Shown: one piece after another, positions 47,749-59,054 of the stretch | Layout of the letters: every line of letters starts with the position of its first letter | How positions within the stretch are numbered: the stretch's first letter is position 1 | Origin: Bryopsis sp. KO-2023 | Taxonomy: Eukaryota > Chlorophyta > Ulvophyceae > Bryopsidales > Bryopsidaceae | Assembly: GCA_030272585.1 (NCBI GenBank) | Contig: BSYQ01000009.1 | Span: forward strand, 3,720,001 to 3,784,000 | Direction of reading: 5' to 3' | DNA length: 64,000 nucleotides | Program-made: the position numbers and the translations under genes | Notes under the pieces: generated by a model | Told to the model about the DNA's origin: nothing | What the model saw: only the letters and a program-made list of their open reading frames with translations | Databases searched by the model: none

Positions 47749-49776
47749 ATGGCGGACTACGTCACTCGTCTTCAGAACGAGGTAATCGTTTTTTTTCCCG
47801 TTTTCGAGACGCGTTTGCCCCCCCACTCATCACGAGGATGGGGTGCAAAAACCCACCACCAACGGTTCTCAAACATTATTACGTAAAGCAATTGAAAAAA
47901 TGGAAAAAGAAAGTGGTATGGAGTGCAAGTTGGTGCATTGAATGCCTGTTGCTGTGCAAATGCATGTGACGAAAATTGTGGGAAATTTGCCAGGTCAACG
48001 GAATGTGCTCTCTGTTCTTCAATTTTGCTGGAGCCTTGCAGCGGGATGCTCCGAAAGTGAGGCTTGGAATAATCGGATCAATCGGATTCCAAATGACCCT
48101 GCTTGGACAAATATATATAAAATAAATAAATAAATAAGTAAATTTAAAAATATATAAAAAAAATACATGCACAGGAGAGCTTCGCTGCACTTCGCCCAGC
48201 TTTTTTGTTTCAGTTTACTTGGCATAACTTTGTGACCACCGAGTAAAAAACAATTGTTATTTTATTTTTATTGATTTGATAAGAATATGCCCATTTGACC
48301 CGCATTTGTTGGTAACATAATTTCTTCTATTTGCTCATTTAAAACTATTTAATCTGGTGCACAATTATTGCAGACTCTCAAAAGATCATAAAATAAATTC
48401 TATTGTATTTTTAACGAGATGATTTCTTCAAACAGGGCTTACAAAGATCCTATTCTTTTGAAGAAGTTGCTTTTTCAATTGCTTCGTCCATAGTTCCAAC
48501 TAAAATTAAAAAAAGCTATATTAGTTACATTATTATTTTTTTTTCTTCTGAAAAGAAAGCTTGTTCTGGTAAATCATCGAGTATACCTGTCGAAATTAAG
48601 CGAAAACCAAATGTTTGACCTTGTCTGTGCGCTAGGCCAGTGTTGGTGGCGAAACCATTACGCAGGAAAGCACTTTCAACGTGGAGGAGCAGTCCAAGAT
48701 GATGGCCGACCAACTGATGGAGGCCTCCAGAGAAATCGACAGAATCGTTTCGAAGCTACCCCCTTTGGGCAGGAGCACGCAAGACAGGCAAAAGAAAATC
48801 GTGGAAATGTGGAAAGAAAAGATCGCCCTGGAGGAAGCCTTGAAAGCAGAGGCGGAGGAGCTGGAAATGGTCATGTCGGAATTGAGGGAGGTGCGAAAGC
48901 TGAGCATCCACTGTTGGGTTTTTTCTTGCATTTCAACCCCCCCCCCCAAAAAAAAAGAAGAAGAAAACCTTTTTTTGAATGCTGCCGGGGTGATAACAAC
49001 TGAGCAACTCTCCTGTGGTATATCCTTCCCCTCCCTTGAAAAGCAAAACAAGTTTAAAGAAACACAAGAGAAAAACTTGGTGAAAAAAAGAGTGCTTTGG
49101 CAGTTATTGTGTAAGAAAGGAAATACAACACTCCATTGAGCAGCGTGCGGCTCCTTGTTTTCTCAAGTTGAAAAAAAAGACCCAATAAACAGCATCGCTG
49201 TGTTTCTCTTTCCCTTCCCTCCCAAAAAACCAGGTCCATGGAACTTTGGTGGAAGACATAGTGACAGAGAATGCGGAGTCCTCAGAATCAGAGTCTGACT
49301 CAGAAAAGAACAGCAACGGGGCTGACAGCAGCGGGTCTGACAGCGATGAGGAGGGGCACAACAATGGCGATGGCAATGACCCAGGTCAAGAGAATATCAA
49401 TGAGGGTGAGCAGGGAGGTGATCCAGGCACCGATGGGGGTGAGCCAACGGAGGGCCCAACAACATCCGGTCAAGATCAGCTACCCGATTCCAACGGTGCA
49501 CTCCCTGACCACGGAATGAAAGAGCAGGGCAGCCAGAAGGAGTCCAGAGTGGCTGAATCTGAGGTAATGGGGTCGGCTGAGCGATCCAGCGATGGGGGTG
49601 CAGATGTTGGGCTAGGCAAGAAACGATGTATGGGGGACAGATCGGAGGATGAGCCTGCGCGACAGATGTGTGGCGATGACGGGTTCAGGGGGAATCGTGG
49701 AGTAGGTAGTTTGGCTAAGAAGCACAAGCCGATCGAGATGGGGTGTGCCGAACACCGAACGATGCTCTCTGCTTAG
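47749..49776 (+). CDS. MED21: Mediator subunit MED21 with long acidic C-terminal tail
   Basis: MED21 (Srb7) is a small helical subunit of the Mediator middle module, paired with MED7, and links activators to RNA polymerase II. Exons 47749-47781, 47994-48056, 48636-48890 and 49234-49776 join in phase to 297 residues. The N-terminal third is MED21-like: MADYVTRLQNE, then FFNFAGALQRDAPK (the LQRDAPP block of the family), then ASREIDRIVSKLPPL and a long helix to EEALKAEAEELEMVMSELRE. Known MED21 proteins are about 130-150 residues; here about 165 more follow, very rich in Ser, Glu, Asp and Gly and ending in a basic patch (LAKKHKPIE). The tail is in frame and in the same exon as the end of the helix, so it looks genuine. 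Confidence 0.88.
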
Positions 49777-50059
49777 GGGGGAAGATGCTGTGGGGAGAAA
49801 TCGGGGATGTGGACTGCAGGGGTGGCGTTATCGTCAGAGTTTGACCAGCCAGCCTGTTATCCTGGTGCTGATTATGGAAGGGGCGATTGCTGTCGAATGA
49901 GATTGGAATATATACTCAAGGGTTCCTCAGTTTTGCCCAGTTTGGAGGCCGGTCCATCGGGGCTGTGAAGGGGCATGCAATGACGGATCGACGAAAATGG
50001 GGAAGGAGGCTAGGGTTTTAACCAGTTCAATGGGAGGGATGTGACATAAGAGCCAATTT
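49777..50059. other. 3' flank of MED21
   Basis: Non-coding sequence between the MED21 stop and the first long direct repeat. Nothing else is seen. Confidence 0.5.
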
Positions 50060-50900
50060 TTAAAATTTTTTTTCTCTTCTTGATTGTTTTAATTCTGGAG
50101 GGGTGCATTCTGTGAAGTACATGTCTTGCTTTACCTTCAAAATTTGTTTTCGTTTTTTTCAACTTTTGAAAGTAAAGGAACTTGGATTTGGGGAGGTGGA
50201 AGGCACCACTTGGTTCTGTTAGTAGGGCACATTTGCATTTGAGATTTTAGAGAATGGAACAAGTTGTCTTTTCTTGTTTGAAAATAATGTGTGACAAGAA
50301 GTATATAATTACTATAATAACAACAAAAAATACATGGAAAAGATTTGATTGCAAGGATATTTCCAAGTTATTTGGTTTGAGTTAAACTCTGGAAATACGG
50401 ATAACACCGTAATATTGAAGTTTTCTTACAACATTCAATGCCCTCGTAAATATGAGTCCTCCTGCCCATGAGGGAAATTGAGAAAGAATGTATTCCCCCC
50501 CCCCAATTTTTTTTTGAAAATATAACCAAACACCCGTGCGCAACACTTGAATCCAGCTTCGCCCCAGAACTACATCAGTCTGTGTCTTGAGAGCTCAACC
50601 AATTTGGCCAACCGGTTCAGATTTCGGTCATCATAGAGTAGTACTTCGACCAAACAAAAATAGTTCGCCTACCCCTCCCCACTGGAATAACTATTGCAGG
50701 CCATTATATGCCTACTCTAATAGAAGCCATTAAGGCCTGGAAGTAACTTTTGCCACCTTGCCAAATTTCCACATGTCCCAAGGGGATGAGAAAAAGAAAA
50801 GCTTTCTTCAATCAGTTGAAGGGGCAAAACAAAGTCAGGGCACGGGTTCTTTATTTCCCAATCAATGGGCGGGACGTGATTAGTTTTTTTTCCCCAATAC
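50060..50900. repeat. Long direct repeat DR1, left of element E2
   Basis: This 840-bp stretch is similar, in the same orientation, to 54205-54487 plus 55585-56150, the second part being split by a transposon. Shared landmarks include TTGATTGTTTTAATTCTGGA, ACCCGTGCGCAACACTTGAA and AGTAGTACTTCGACCAAACA. The copies differ at many positions and by small indels, so they are old. No open frame is seen. Because DR1 ends about 70 bases before E2 and DR2 starts about 30 bases after it, they might be its long terminal repeats or the product of a duplication. Confidence 0.85.
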
Positions 50901-50969
50901 CTCTCGGGATAGATTGATTTCTTCCTTCTCTTTGTGATGATAAGAAGAAAAATGATTCTTAAAAAACAT

Positions 50970-53900
50970 GATTTTAATCATTTAGATGCTACAAATATGT
51001 AGCATGAATTCCGCCCCACGGAGATTGCCCCACGTCAGAAACGGCAGCCGTCGGCGGGATAGGAAAAATTTCTACTTGTGATCGCAGTATCCACGCAACA
51101 ATACTTCTCGTCAAGACTCCGGCCGTAGCACCGTGCGTTATGCTGTTCTTGTATATTTCACGCAAAAAGCGGGAATCAATTCTTTCAGCTCACAAACAGA
51201 TCATACCTAAAATCCGTTAAACTAATCCAAACGAACGTTATTCCGGCTTGTTGCGATTTCCCAAAAACAATTCGTTCCCCAAACCGTTTGCGGCGGCCAA
51301 AAAAAGTCAAATGTTTGGTTTCACGACTACGTTATCTTTCCAAGTATCCATTTGTTTCTTTACTAACAAAGTTAGAATTTTTGAGTCGTTGGTCGGCTGT
51401 TGATTTTCAGGTGTTTATTCCTATGAGTTCGTTTTGGCTGGTTCTCAAGTCTTTGGTGATAAACGTTGGCAATCGTGGTGTTTCGTTTGAGACGATTTCT
51501 TTTTTTACTCGCTGGCTGTGAGGTGTTTGGTGATAATCGTGGGCAATCATCGTCTTTTGTTTAAGACGAGTTCGTTCTTGACTGGTTGAGGAAGAGGTGT
51601 GTGGTGTTTGAGGTGGGCAGTTGTGGTGGTGTTTTCTTGTTTGATTGTTTTTATGGCTGGCTTGGGGTGAGGTGGATGGTGTTTGAGGTGGGCAGTTGTG
51701 GTGATGTTTTCAGGTTTGATTTTGTTTTTGCTTTTGTTGGGATGATTTTGTGGCTGTTGTGGTTGTTCTGTGGGTGTTTTGTGGCTAATTTGGAGGTGTG
51801 GGCTGAATTAGTAGGGGACTCCTTGTGGCTGTTGAACATGGGTGGTGGCATCTAGTGGTTGATTGTGGTCGTATGGATAAGTTGAATGTTCGTTGTGTGG
51901 CTCGTATGTGGGTTGGTTGGTTTGTTTTGAGCTGCGAGTTGTAATACCGTTTGTTTGTAATTGAATTTGTTAGGTTTACCAAGGACGACTTGATTCTATC
52001 CACAGCAATTTTTTTCTGCTTGCGGCTACCTGTTCTTACTCTCGATCAATCGAAGAGATGAAAACAAAAACACTACCATTCACTCATTCTAAACCAAGAG
52101 ATTGTGATATTTTGGAAGTTTAAAAGAGAAACAACACAAGTTAATGCCAAATTATCAATTTTGACCCAATACTCAGAGACGTCCTTACAATCGTCACGTT
52201 CAACTCTAATAGTCCGCTAAACAATCCACGTCTTTCATTCATTCCCGGTCTAACTCAATCCCAACTTATAACGCATCTAACGCCCGTTCTACACCCAGGG
52301 CTCCACACTCGCATAAACTTCTCCGGCCCAAAACCTTACGCCCTCGGAAGTGACTCTATGAAATGTGGCCAGTAAAAGCATTCCGAAATTCCGAAACAAA
52401 TGCTCGAAAAAGAGATATGCGTAGCCCTGAGCCGTGATCGTTTTCGAACATGGAGCGAGTTTGATTGCCTTAGTTAAACGATCGACGAAGATCGCTATAG
52501 CATCACATCCGTTGAGTGTCAGAAGTCCATTTTCAGTGAGCTTGTAATTATCCACAGTTGCTCCAGTGTGGAGTTGTTTCAAAATCGATTCCAGTCCAGA
52601 ATCAGAATGAAGAGCCAACCACCACTCTTCCAGTTCAGTCTGATCCCAACTGGCACTTGATAGTGCAGCACACACACACACAATTAACATTCGAAACTCC
52701 AGTCGTCCCATTATCTTCCTTGTCATCATCAGATTTGAATGCTCTCGACAGTGCATCCGCCACCACGTTCGATTTTCCAGTCGGTCGCTCACTGTCCCTT
52801 TTCGACACTTCTGTTATCTGACGATCCAATCTTGTAACAGCTTCAGCAAAAAATTCAATGCGCACAGTTCTGTTATCCAAATCGACGTCACAGACTTGGG
52901 TTTGAAGTTGGTTGAGTCGTTCGTTCAAGTGTTCATGCCGAGCTTGGTCGTCTCTTTCGACTTGTTTCAACGCCTCTGTGAGTTTCCCAGCGAGTTCGTT
53001 TTTTCTGATTCTTGAGTTTCCCAAACTCCACGTTCAGTGCTGTCGTCACTGAATGGAATCGACCAGTAACGTCTTGGCTCCACATAAGCCATAGCATTGT
53101 GGAGTGTTGCTTGAGCGCTTCTGGCGTCAACGTTGTGGAGGTTATTAATCTGTTGTTGAATATTGATCGTTTGCTGGCCACTTGGTGCTGGTCATTCCCG
53201 TCGTTTTTAGCCGCACAAAAGTTCCATGCTCTCCTTCCTGCGTACCCCCCACAAGCTCACCTTGGCTCCGAAACCAAATAATGCCGCCAAATTGTAAACT
53301 TTGACCCAACACTCAGAGACGTCCTTACAATCGTCACGTTCAACTCTAATAGTCCTCTGAACAATCCACATCTCACATTCATTCCCAATTTAACTAAATC
53401 CCAAGTTATAACGCATCTAATGCTCGTTCTACACCGAGGGCTCCACACTCGTATCACAAGTCTAGTCCATTGAATACCATAGTGTTTATGTTGTGGAAGC
53501 TACTCCGGATGCGATATTTTCTTCTTTTTTTGCAACGGGCCCGGGGCATTTCTCAAGGTAGAATACATCCTTCTCAAGTGAAAACAAAACAAAACATTGG
53601 GGCCTGCATGTTTTCAAGAAAAAGCTCTTGGACAATGTTTTGTTTGTTGGGGTTTAGAAGAGGGGAAATCCGTGTCCCCAGAATTTCCCCCTCCTCCCTG
53701 TTTACCTTAGAGATTCGAGGCCGTTTTATTTTCAAAAACTTCCCTTTTAAACTACGAGTTTTACAGAAATTAATCTATGATATGCAGCACATCATGAAGA
53801 ACACTCACAAGGTTTTTTAATTTTCAATTCCTACGGTTTTTGAAAAAGTAAGAATAGAGATATGCCCAGTTGTCGTTCTCACCACTTGAATTCCATGAAT

Positions 53901-54172
53901 GATACTCCAAAAGCATTCAATTATCATTTTTCACCAACATCTTGCACCCTGAAATAGTGAATTCTGTTTGTAACCGTTCCTTTTCTTTTTCAAGCTTGCT
54001 GACAGAAACCATTGTCGATTCAGAAACTAGAAAAAGCACACAGGTGTAAGAAAAACTCCCGATATTTTTGTCGATATTTTGTTCATTTGTGGCTGGTGTC
54101 AGACTAAGATAGATTGGTGACCAATTGGTATTGGTCACCCAATATGGTATTGATGGTATCAACCTTGCTGAT
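50970..54172. mobile_element. Dispersed element E, copy 2 (E2)
   Basis: Second copy of the element at 10164-17700, same orientation, with about two diverged 75-bp units at 51570-51725 in place of the array and no 1.4-kb insert. It is interrupted by a retroelement fossil at 52142-53456; without it about 1.9 kb remain. Both ends carry small hairpins: GCTACA-AATA-TGTAGC near the left end and GGTGACCAAT-TGGT-ATTGGTCACC plus TTGAT-GGT-ATCAA near the right end (54117-54163). No open frame is preserved between the copies. Confidence 0.8.
52142..53456 (-). mobile_element. Ty3/gypsy LTR retroelement fossil inside E2
   Basis: A short, broken and internally deleted element. Two direct repeats of about 175 bases (52142-52315 and 53279-53456) are its LTRs and differ at roughly one position in ten, so the insertion is old. 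A 5-base target duplication CAAGT lies at 52137-52141 and 53457-53461. Read on the minus strand, the LTR is followed by a possible primer-binding site beginning TGG near 53275, a small gag-like region, the end of RNase H (a VADALSR motif) and a piece of integrase core (DAIAIFVDRLTKAI). Most of pol is missing and there are several breaks; it cannot be autonomous. Confidence 0.88.
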
Positions 54173-54487
54173 GTAAGAGCAAGAAAACAGCTGTCAACTT
54201 CTACTTTTTTTTTTCCTGTTCTTGATTGTTTTAATTCTGGAGGGGTGCTTTTTGTGAGTGTTGGGCATACCGCCCTGCCCAAAACATCCTTAGAGTTTTG
54301 TATTCTACGTGCAGGAGCAGTTTAGTACTTTGCCTTTCGAATTTTCCTTTTTTTTCAACTTTTGAAATCAGAGGAACTTGGATCCGGGGAGGTTGAATCC
54401 ACTTGGCCCTGTCCGTAGGGCACATTGCATTTCAGGGACAAGTTGTGTTTGCTTATTTGGAAATAATGTGTGACAACAAACTACTTA

Positions 54488-55582
54488 CTCCGTCCGGGAA
54501 GAACTGTCCACTTATGTTTGGGGTCACAGTTCAAGAGTGAGACATCCAATTGATGTGAAATTTTGTAGGCAGCATCTCTGATACACGCAGATAAAGCCCA
54601 CAAAATTTCAGATCCATTGGTGTACAGGCTGCGATGCAGTGACTCCGAGACCAGAAAAGAAGCAAAAACTGGATTTTCACTTCGACGACTTTTATTTTTT
54701 TCATACCAAAATTAGCCCAAAATTGTAGGATACTGTTATCAAGCAACAATAGGGATGTTGCGCAAAACTACGTAGCTCCCAATTTACGCAGCCACGTCAC
54801 GTACGACAGCATAATTTCGCGGAAATGCAGGTTTTCTACGTACGTATTTTGACTCTTTTCAAACAGGACTCCGTTTAACAACGGATCCTTGTCAGCATCA
54901 GTGAAAATTTCCGCGAAACTACGCTGTCGTACGTGACGTGGCTGCGTAAATTGGGAGCTACGTAGTTTTGCGCAACATCCCTAATATACACTTCTTATAG
55001 TGTATCCTCAAAATTTGCTCTGAAAATTCCACCTGGCCTCTCGTGTAATGCGCTTGGTATTCCGTATCAAAGTCCCATTTTCCAGGCAGCTTGGTGACTT
55101 TCGCTCCTATTTTCGAGCGGACTGGCGCGCAGAGGTCTCTTGAATTGCGTTTCCGACGTTTTCGAGGTCGAGGTGGAGTTCGCGCATTGCGTCGCTATTT
55201 TCGGTTTCAGAGGTCGACTTTCCTCGGTTTTATAGTCGTCACGATTTACTGAACGACGACATTGTGCGTTGCTCACTGATTCAATTACGACGAAATTTTG
55301 TGAGCTCGCCACAGAACATGTAAAGAATGTGTTCACAAAATTTTGTGGCAAACGATGAACGTTTGACGTGTCAAAACGTTCACAGGAAGGTGAAAATCGA
55401 GGTTTCGCTTCGTTTCTGGTTTCGGAGCCACTGTATCGCAGCCTCTACACCAATGGATCTGAAATTTTGTGGGATTCATCTACGTGTATCAGAGATGCTG
55501 GCCACAAAATTTCACATCAATTGAATGTCTCCCTCGTGAACTGTAACCCCAAACATAAGTGGACAGTTATTCCCGGACAGAG
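54488..55582. mobile_element. TA-target inverted-repeat transposon (Tc1/mariner-like, non-autonomous)
   Basis: Ends CTCCGTCCGGGAAGAACTGT and its near reverse complement are part of arms of about 190 bases (54488-54690 and 55390-55582) with roughly 10 percent mismatch. A TA dinucleotide flanks each end (54486-54487 and 55583-55584), as for Tc1/mariner and Stowaway-type elements, and DR1 shows the unoccupied site. The interior of about 650 bases has no transposase and is itself hit by a second element. Confidence 0.85.
54752..54981. mobile_element. Nested 230-bp inverted-repeat element (MITE)
   Basis: Arms starting GGGATGTTGCGCAAAACTAC from both ends match over about 72 bases with two mismatches, enclosing about 80 bases. 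TA lies at 54750-54751 and 54982-54983. The near-identical arms make it the youngest insertion of this block. No coding capacity. Confidence 0.9.
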
Positions 55583-56589
55583 TAAGTAATAATTATTATA
55601 ATAATAACAGAAGATAAATAAAAAAGATTTGATTGAAGATTTTTCCAAGTTGTTTGTTTTAAATTAAACTCTAGAAATACGGATAACACAGTAAAAGAGT
55701 TGCAGTTTTCTTAAATCATTCAATGCGATGCAACGAGTCTTTCTACTCATTAAGGAGATTGAGAAAGGATGTATTTTCCCCCACCCCCCATTTTTGTTTT
55801 TGAAGATATAACTTTTGCCTTGGGACCAAACACCCGTGCGCAACACTTGAATCCAGCTCCGCCCCAGAACTTCGTCAGTCTGTGTTTCCCTTGAAAGCTC
55901 AAACAGTTCTGGGCAACCGGTTCAGATTTCGGTCATCATGAAGTAGTACTTCGACCAAACAAAAATAGTTCGCCTACCCCTCCCCACTAGAATAACCATT
56001 GCAGGCCATCATATGGTTATACTCTAGAAGACATTCAGGTATGGAAGTAATTTTTGCCACCTTGCCAAATGTCCCAAGGGGAAGAGAAAAATAAAAGCTT
56101 CCCTTAGTCAGGTGGAGAGGCAAAGGAAATGCAGGGCTGGGGTTCTTTATTTCCCAAAAAGAAAAAGAGGACAAGGTGATCATGTGCAGCAAACGTAAAA
56201 CTATACAAGAGCACATCTTCCAGGTTTCTGACTGAGCATCCTTTACATTGGCCATCGCTGTTGGTTTTTCGGACCGTTAAAGACGGCCGAAGCCCTTTTG
56301 AAAATTCCACAACACAATCCATAACGCTTCTCCACATCCAACACACAGAAAAGAGAACAGCTCCCGTCACGGTCGGTCCAAATGCAAGGTGCGTTGATAC
56401 CACTCATAGACGTGGTTCAACAAATTGGCTTTCCACTGCTTTTCAAGTGGTTTTCTGCCCTCATGTTCACTTCTCCACGAAGGAGATGAACGATACTCGT
56501 GTATGCCCGAAATTATACAAGATCCTCTGGTTGGTGTTCCATTTGCTGCTGCCTCACATCATGACGAGAGTGGAGCCACGAAAACTACG

Positions 56590-57990
56590 CTAGTAGCAGA
56601 AGCACTGTGGCACCGACGATCCCAAGGGGAAAATCAGCAGATTGTGGTTGGGGTCGAAAGAGGCCCCGCTTCGCAGCCCATTCTTTGCGCACCTGAAAAA
56701 CAACAGACACAGTTCACTACCAACACAGATAGGCGCATTTCTCAGAGAAAACTTCCACCATCAATTCAACTCTTCGCACCCTGGGGCATCCCAGCAGCAC
56801 GAGTACTCTTCAACCGTGGTGCAAACTGGGATCTGTGCGCCGGCCGTGGTCGAGGAGGAGTCAGATTCAGCATTTCCGTCTCCGCTTGTCGTTGGAACTG
56901 GGTCGTCGACCTCACCGCCGTTGAAGTTGATCGCTGTGGAGCTTCCCTCCACGTCGACTCCGCACTCGGAGTCGGCACTCAAGTCGCCTGTAACGAAAAC
57001 GCTCAGGTTCTGCCGAATAGATGCATATGGATATGGTCGAGCATTGAGGCCAACACGAAACCACCAAACCTGTGCACACTTCTGAAGTCGCGATCGCCAA
57101 CGCGTCAGCGATGGCCGTTGTGGCGGAAAGAACAAACTCGGAGCGGAATGCTTCGGCTGCTCCGCTGCCTTCGACACAGGCTTTGGTACTACCTTCCGCA
57201 GCGGCTGCCGCAAATCCCACTGCGATCGCGGTCAGATCTCCCATACACACAGCGCTCGAATCACCGCCAGCTGCAACTGCAACGGCTCGAGCGAAAGCTT
57301 CTGCGTACGCTGTTGCAAAGGAATCTCCGCGGGCTACACTGAAACCGCACCCGAAACCTTGACCATCACAGGACACCTGCATGAGCCGAGCGGGAGGTCA
57401 AAGCACGAAAGAGACAAGAAGAAAGAAGAAACACTGAGCAACGCACTGAACCTCGACTACACCTACCTTTGCCAACGCCTCGAAATACACCGACGCCACG
57501 GCAGTCGCTGCCGCCGTTGCTGCGGCTTCCGCCGACACGGGACTGCACAGGTCGGTTGTTAGGATTTCCTTTACTTCGCTCTCCAGTTTGGATTCTGCGA
57601 ATGCAAGAGACTGTGGGCACAGCAACAAGAGTCAGCGACTTTCTCTGTGCATTTTCTGAGCAAGTTGAAAACACCACCACAAGACGCGCACAACAAGGTG
57701 AAGAAACTTCTCACGTTGCAACTCGCTCCGGCCCAGCCCTTGCACGATCCCGATTTCACCACGAGGCTCACCGAGCCAAAGACCTGGCAAGACGTGGTTG
57801 AGGTCTGGTAGAGGCGTCGACCTGAACAAACACGTGAGAGTCTGAGGCGGCGCACCCCAACCAGAGCAAGAAAACGACAACTTGCGCCCATATCTCGCAA
57901 AGGGCGGCACTTGCGCTGCAAACCTTCCAAAGCTTGGGGCAGTCCCACGAGTGCGAGGAAAGCCAAGAAAACAGCAGCGTTCATCATCAT
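56590..57990 (-). CDS. Secreted Ala/Cys-rich protein
   Basis: The start at 57990 gives MMMNAAVFLAFLALVGLPQALE, a clear signal peptide. Further exons: one ending TSTTSCQ near 57800, one about 57614-57480 (SLAFAESKLESEVKEIL to YFEALAK, donor AAG|GTAGGT), one about 57367-57085 (GCGFSVARGDSFATAYAEAF onward), one from about 57018 (NLSVFVTGDLSADSECGV to EEYSCCWDAPG) and a last exon ending at 56590; without the last splice the frame stops at 56761. The middle is a pattern of alternating Ala with Ser, Phe, Val or Glu, broken by single Cys. It is probably an extracellular or cell-wall protein; I know of no assigned function. Exon borders in the first 200 bases are unsure. Confidence 0.55.
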
Positions 57991-59054
57991 TGTGAGAAGA
58001 AAAAGTTGGGATAAAACAGTCGGTTGAGAGTAAGAAGTACGCACGCACAAAGAGAACACACCAGTCGTTGCTTGTGATGTTCGGGAAACAACTGGTATTT
58101 ATGCTGTGCGCATCAGGTTGGTTGCAACCTTCCCTGTCCTATGTGAGTCACGCTCAACCGCCGGCAGGACACTCGACTCACACCAGCACTACCTTTTTGT
58201 GGGCTGCTGGGGCTGTACGGATCGTGTTCTGCTCTAGAACCTAATATAATAAAACAAATTTGTTGTTTTTTTTGAGAAGAAGTCATTTTCAGGCTGCTAG
58301 AAGTCGAACCCAGCTCTGTGCCGCATTCCTCTTGGAATTTAATTGTTTCTTTCTACTCCAATTGATGCAAAACTCGTCTCTTATATAGACAAAGATATTT
58401 GATTGTGGGTTTACGCCACATCGGTGGTGTTGCCTCCAAACAGCAGTTGTTTGCTGAAGCCTGCATTTGCATGAAGATGATTGAGATGAGGGCTTTGCCA
58501 CAATTCGTGTCTTGCAGAGGCAATTTCCAGAGGCAAAATGGTGAAAGACATTTTTAGTGTTAGTTAAGCTTGTTTATCCAGACACCAGGAAATATTTCAA
58601 GTATCTTCTCTTGCATTGCGTACGCATTGAATTGAGTGATCAAGTTCTGTGGCATCGCATTTCAAAGAATGGTTTCAAAACCTCACGGCTTTGAGATCCT
58701 CCAAACCCTGATGATCAATAGAGATCCTGGCAGACCACCCCTCTCCCTCAAATGGCACCAAAACTGTAGAATCACCAAAAAAAAACGGAAGTTCCCCAAA
58801 AGACAAGCAAAACAAGAATATCGATCCTAAGATCGAGCACAGGGACAGGGAATGCAAACATGCAGACTAAACATGTGTAAGTCTTATTGTTCTTGGTTTC
58901 AGATGCCAACATGACACATTTCAGGTTGCATTTGTTTTTCGGTCAGGATTAGAACATTGAGTTGGTTGTCTTCCTTCTATCTTACACTTGCTGTGAGAAG
59001 ACACATAAACACGTCCCAACGTTGGAATTTTATAGCATTTGCCTATGAAAATAT
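57991..59054. other. Intergenic region
   Basis: Holds the promoter of the Ala/Cys-rich gene and the 3' flank of the polycystin gene. Short frames only, none recognised. Confidence 0.5.

Larger units (their letters stand above)
54205..56150. repeat. Long direct repeat DR2, split by a transposon
   Basis: Matches DR1 (50060-50900) over 54205-54487 and 55585-56150; the gap between is filled exactly by the inverted-repeat transposon at 54488-55582. Without it DR2 is about 845 bases, the same as DR1. Confidence 0.85.

Noticed and set aside
50970-54172. Element E as a Helitron
   Set aside because: A hairpin lies near the left end, but similarity between copies runs past the CTRR-like motif and no rolling-circle replicase or 5' TC end is seen.
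56425-57342. 305-codon plus-strand frame
   Set aside because: It is antisense to the Ala/Cys-rich secreted gene, which has a signal peptide and splice borders on the minus strand.
58298-58316. tRNA-like T-arm on the minus strand
   Set aside because: The loop fits but no matching acceptor, D or anticodon stems are found upstream.
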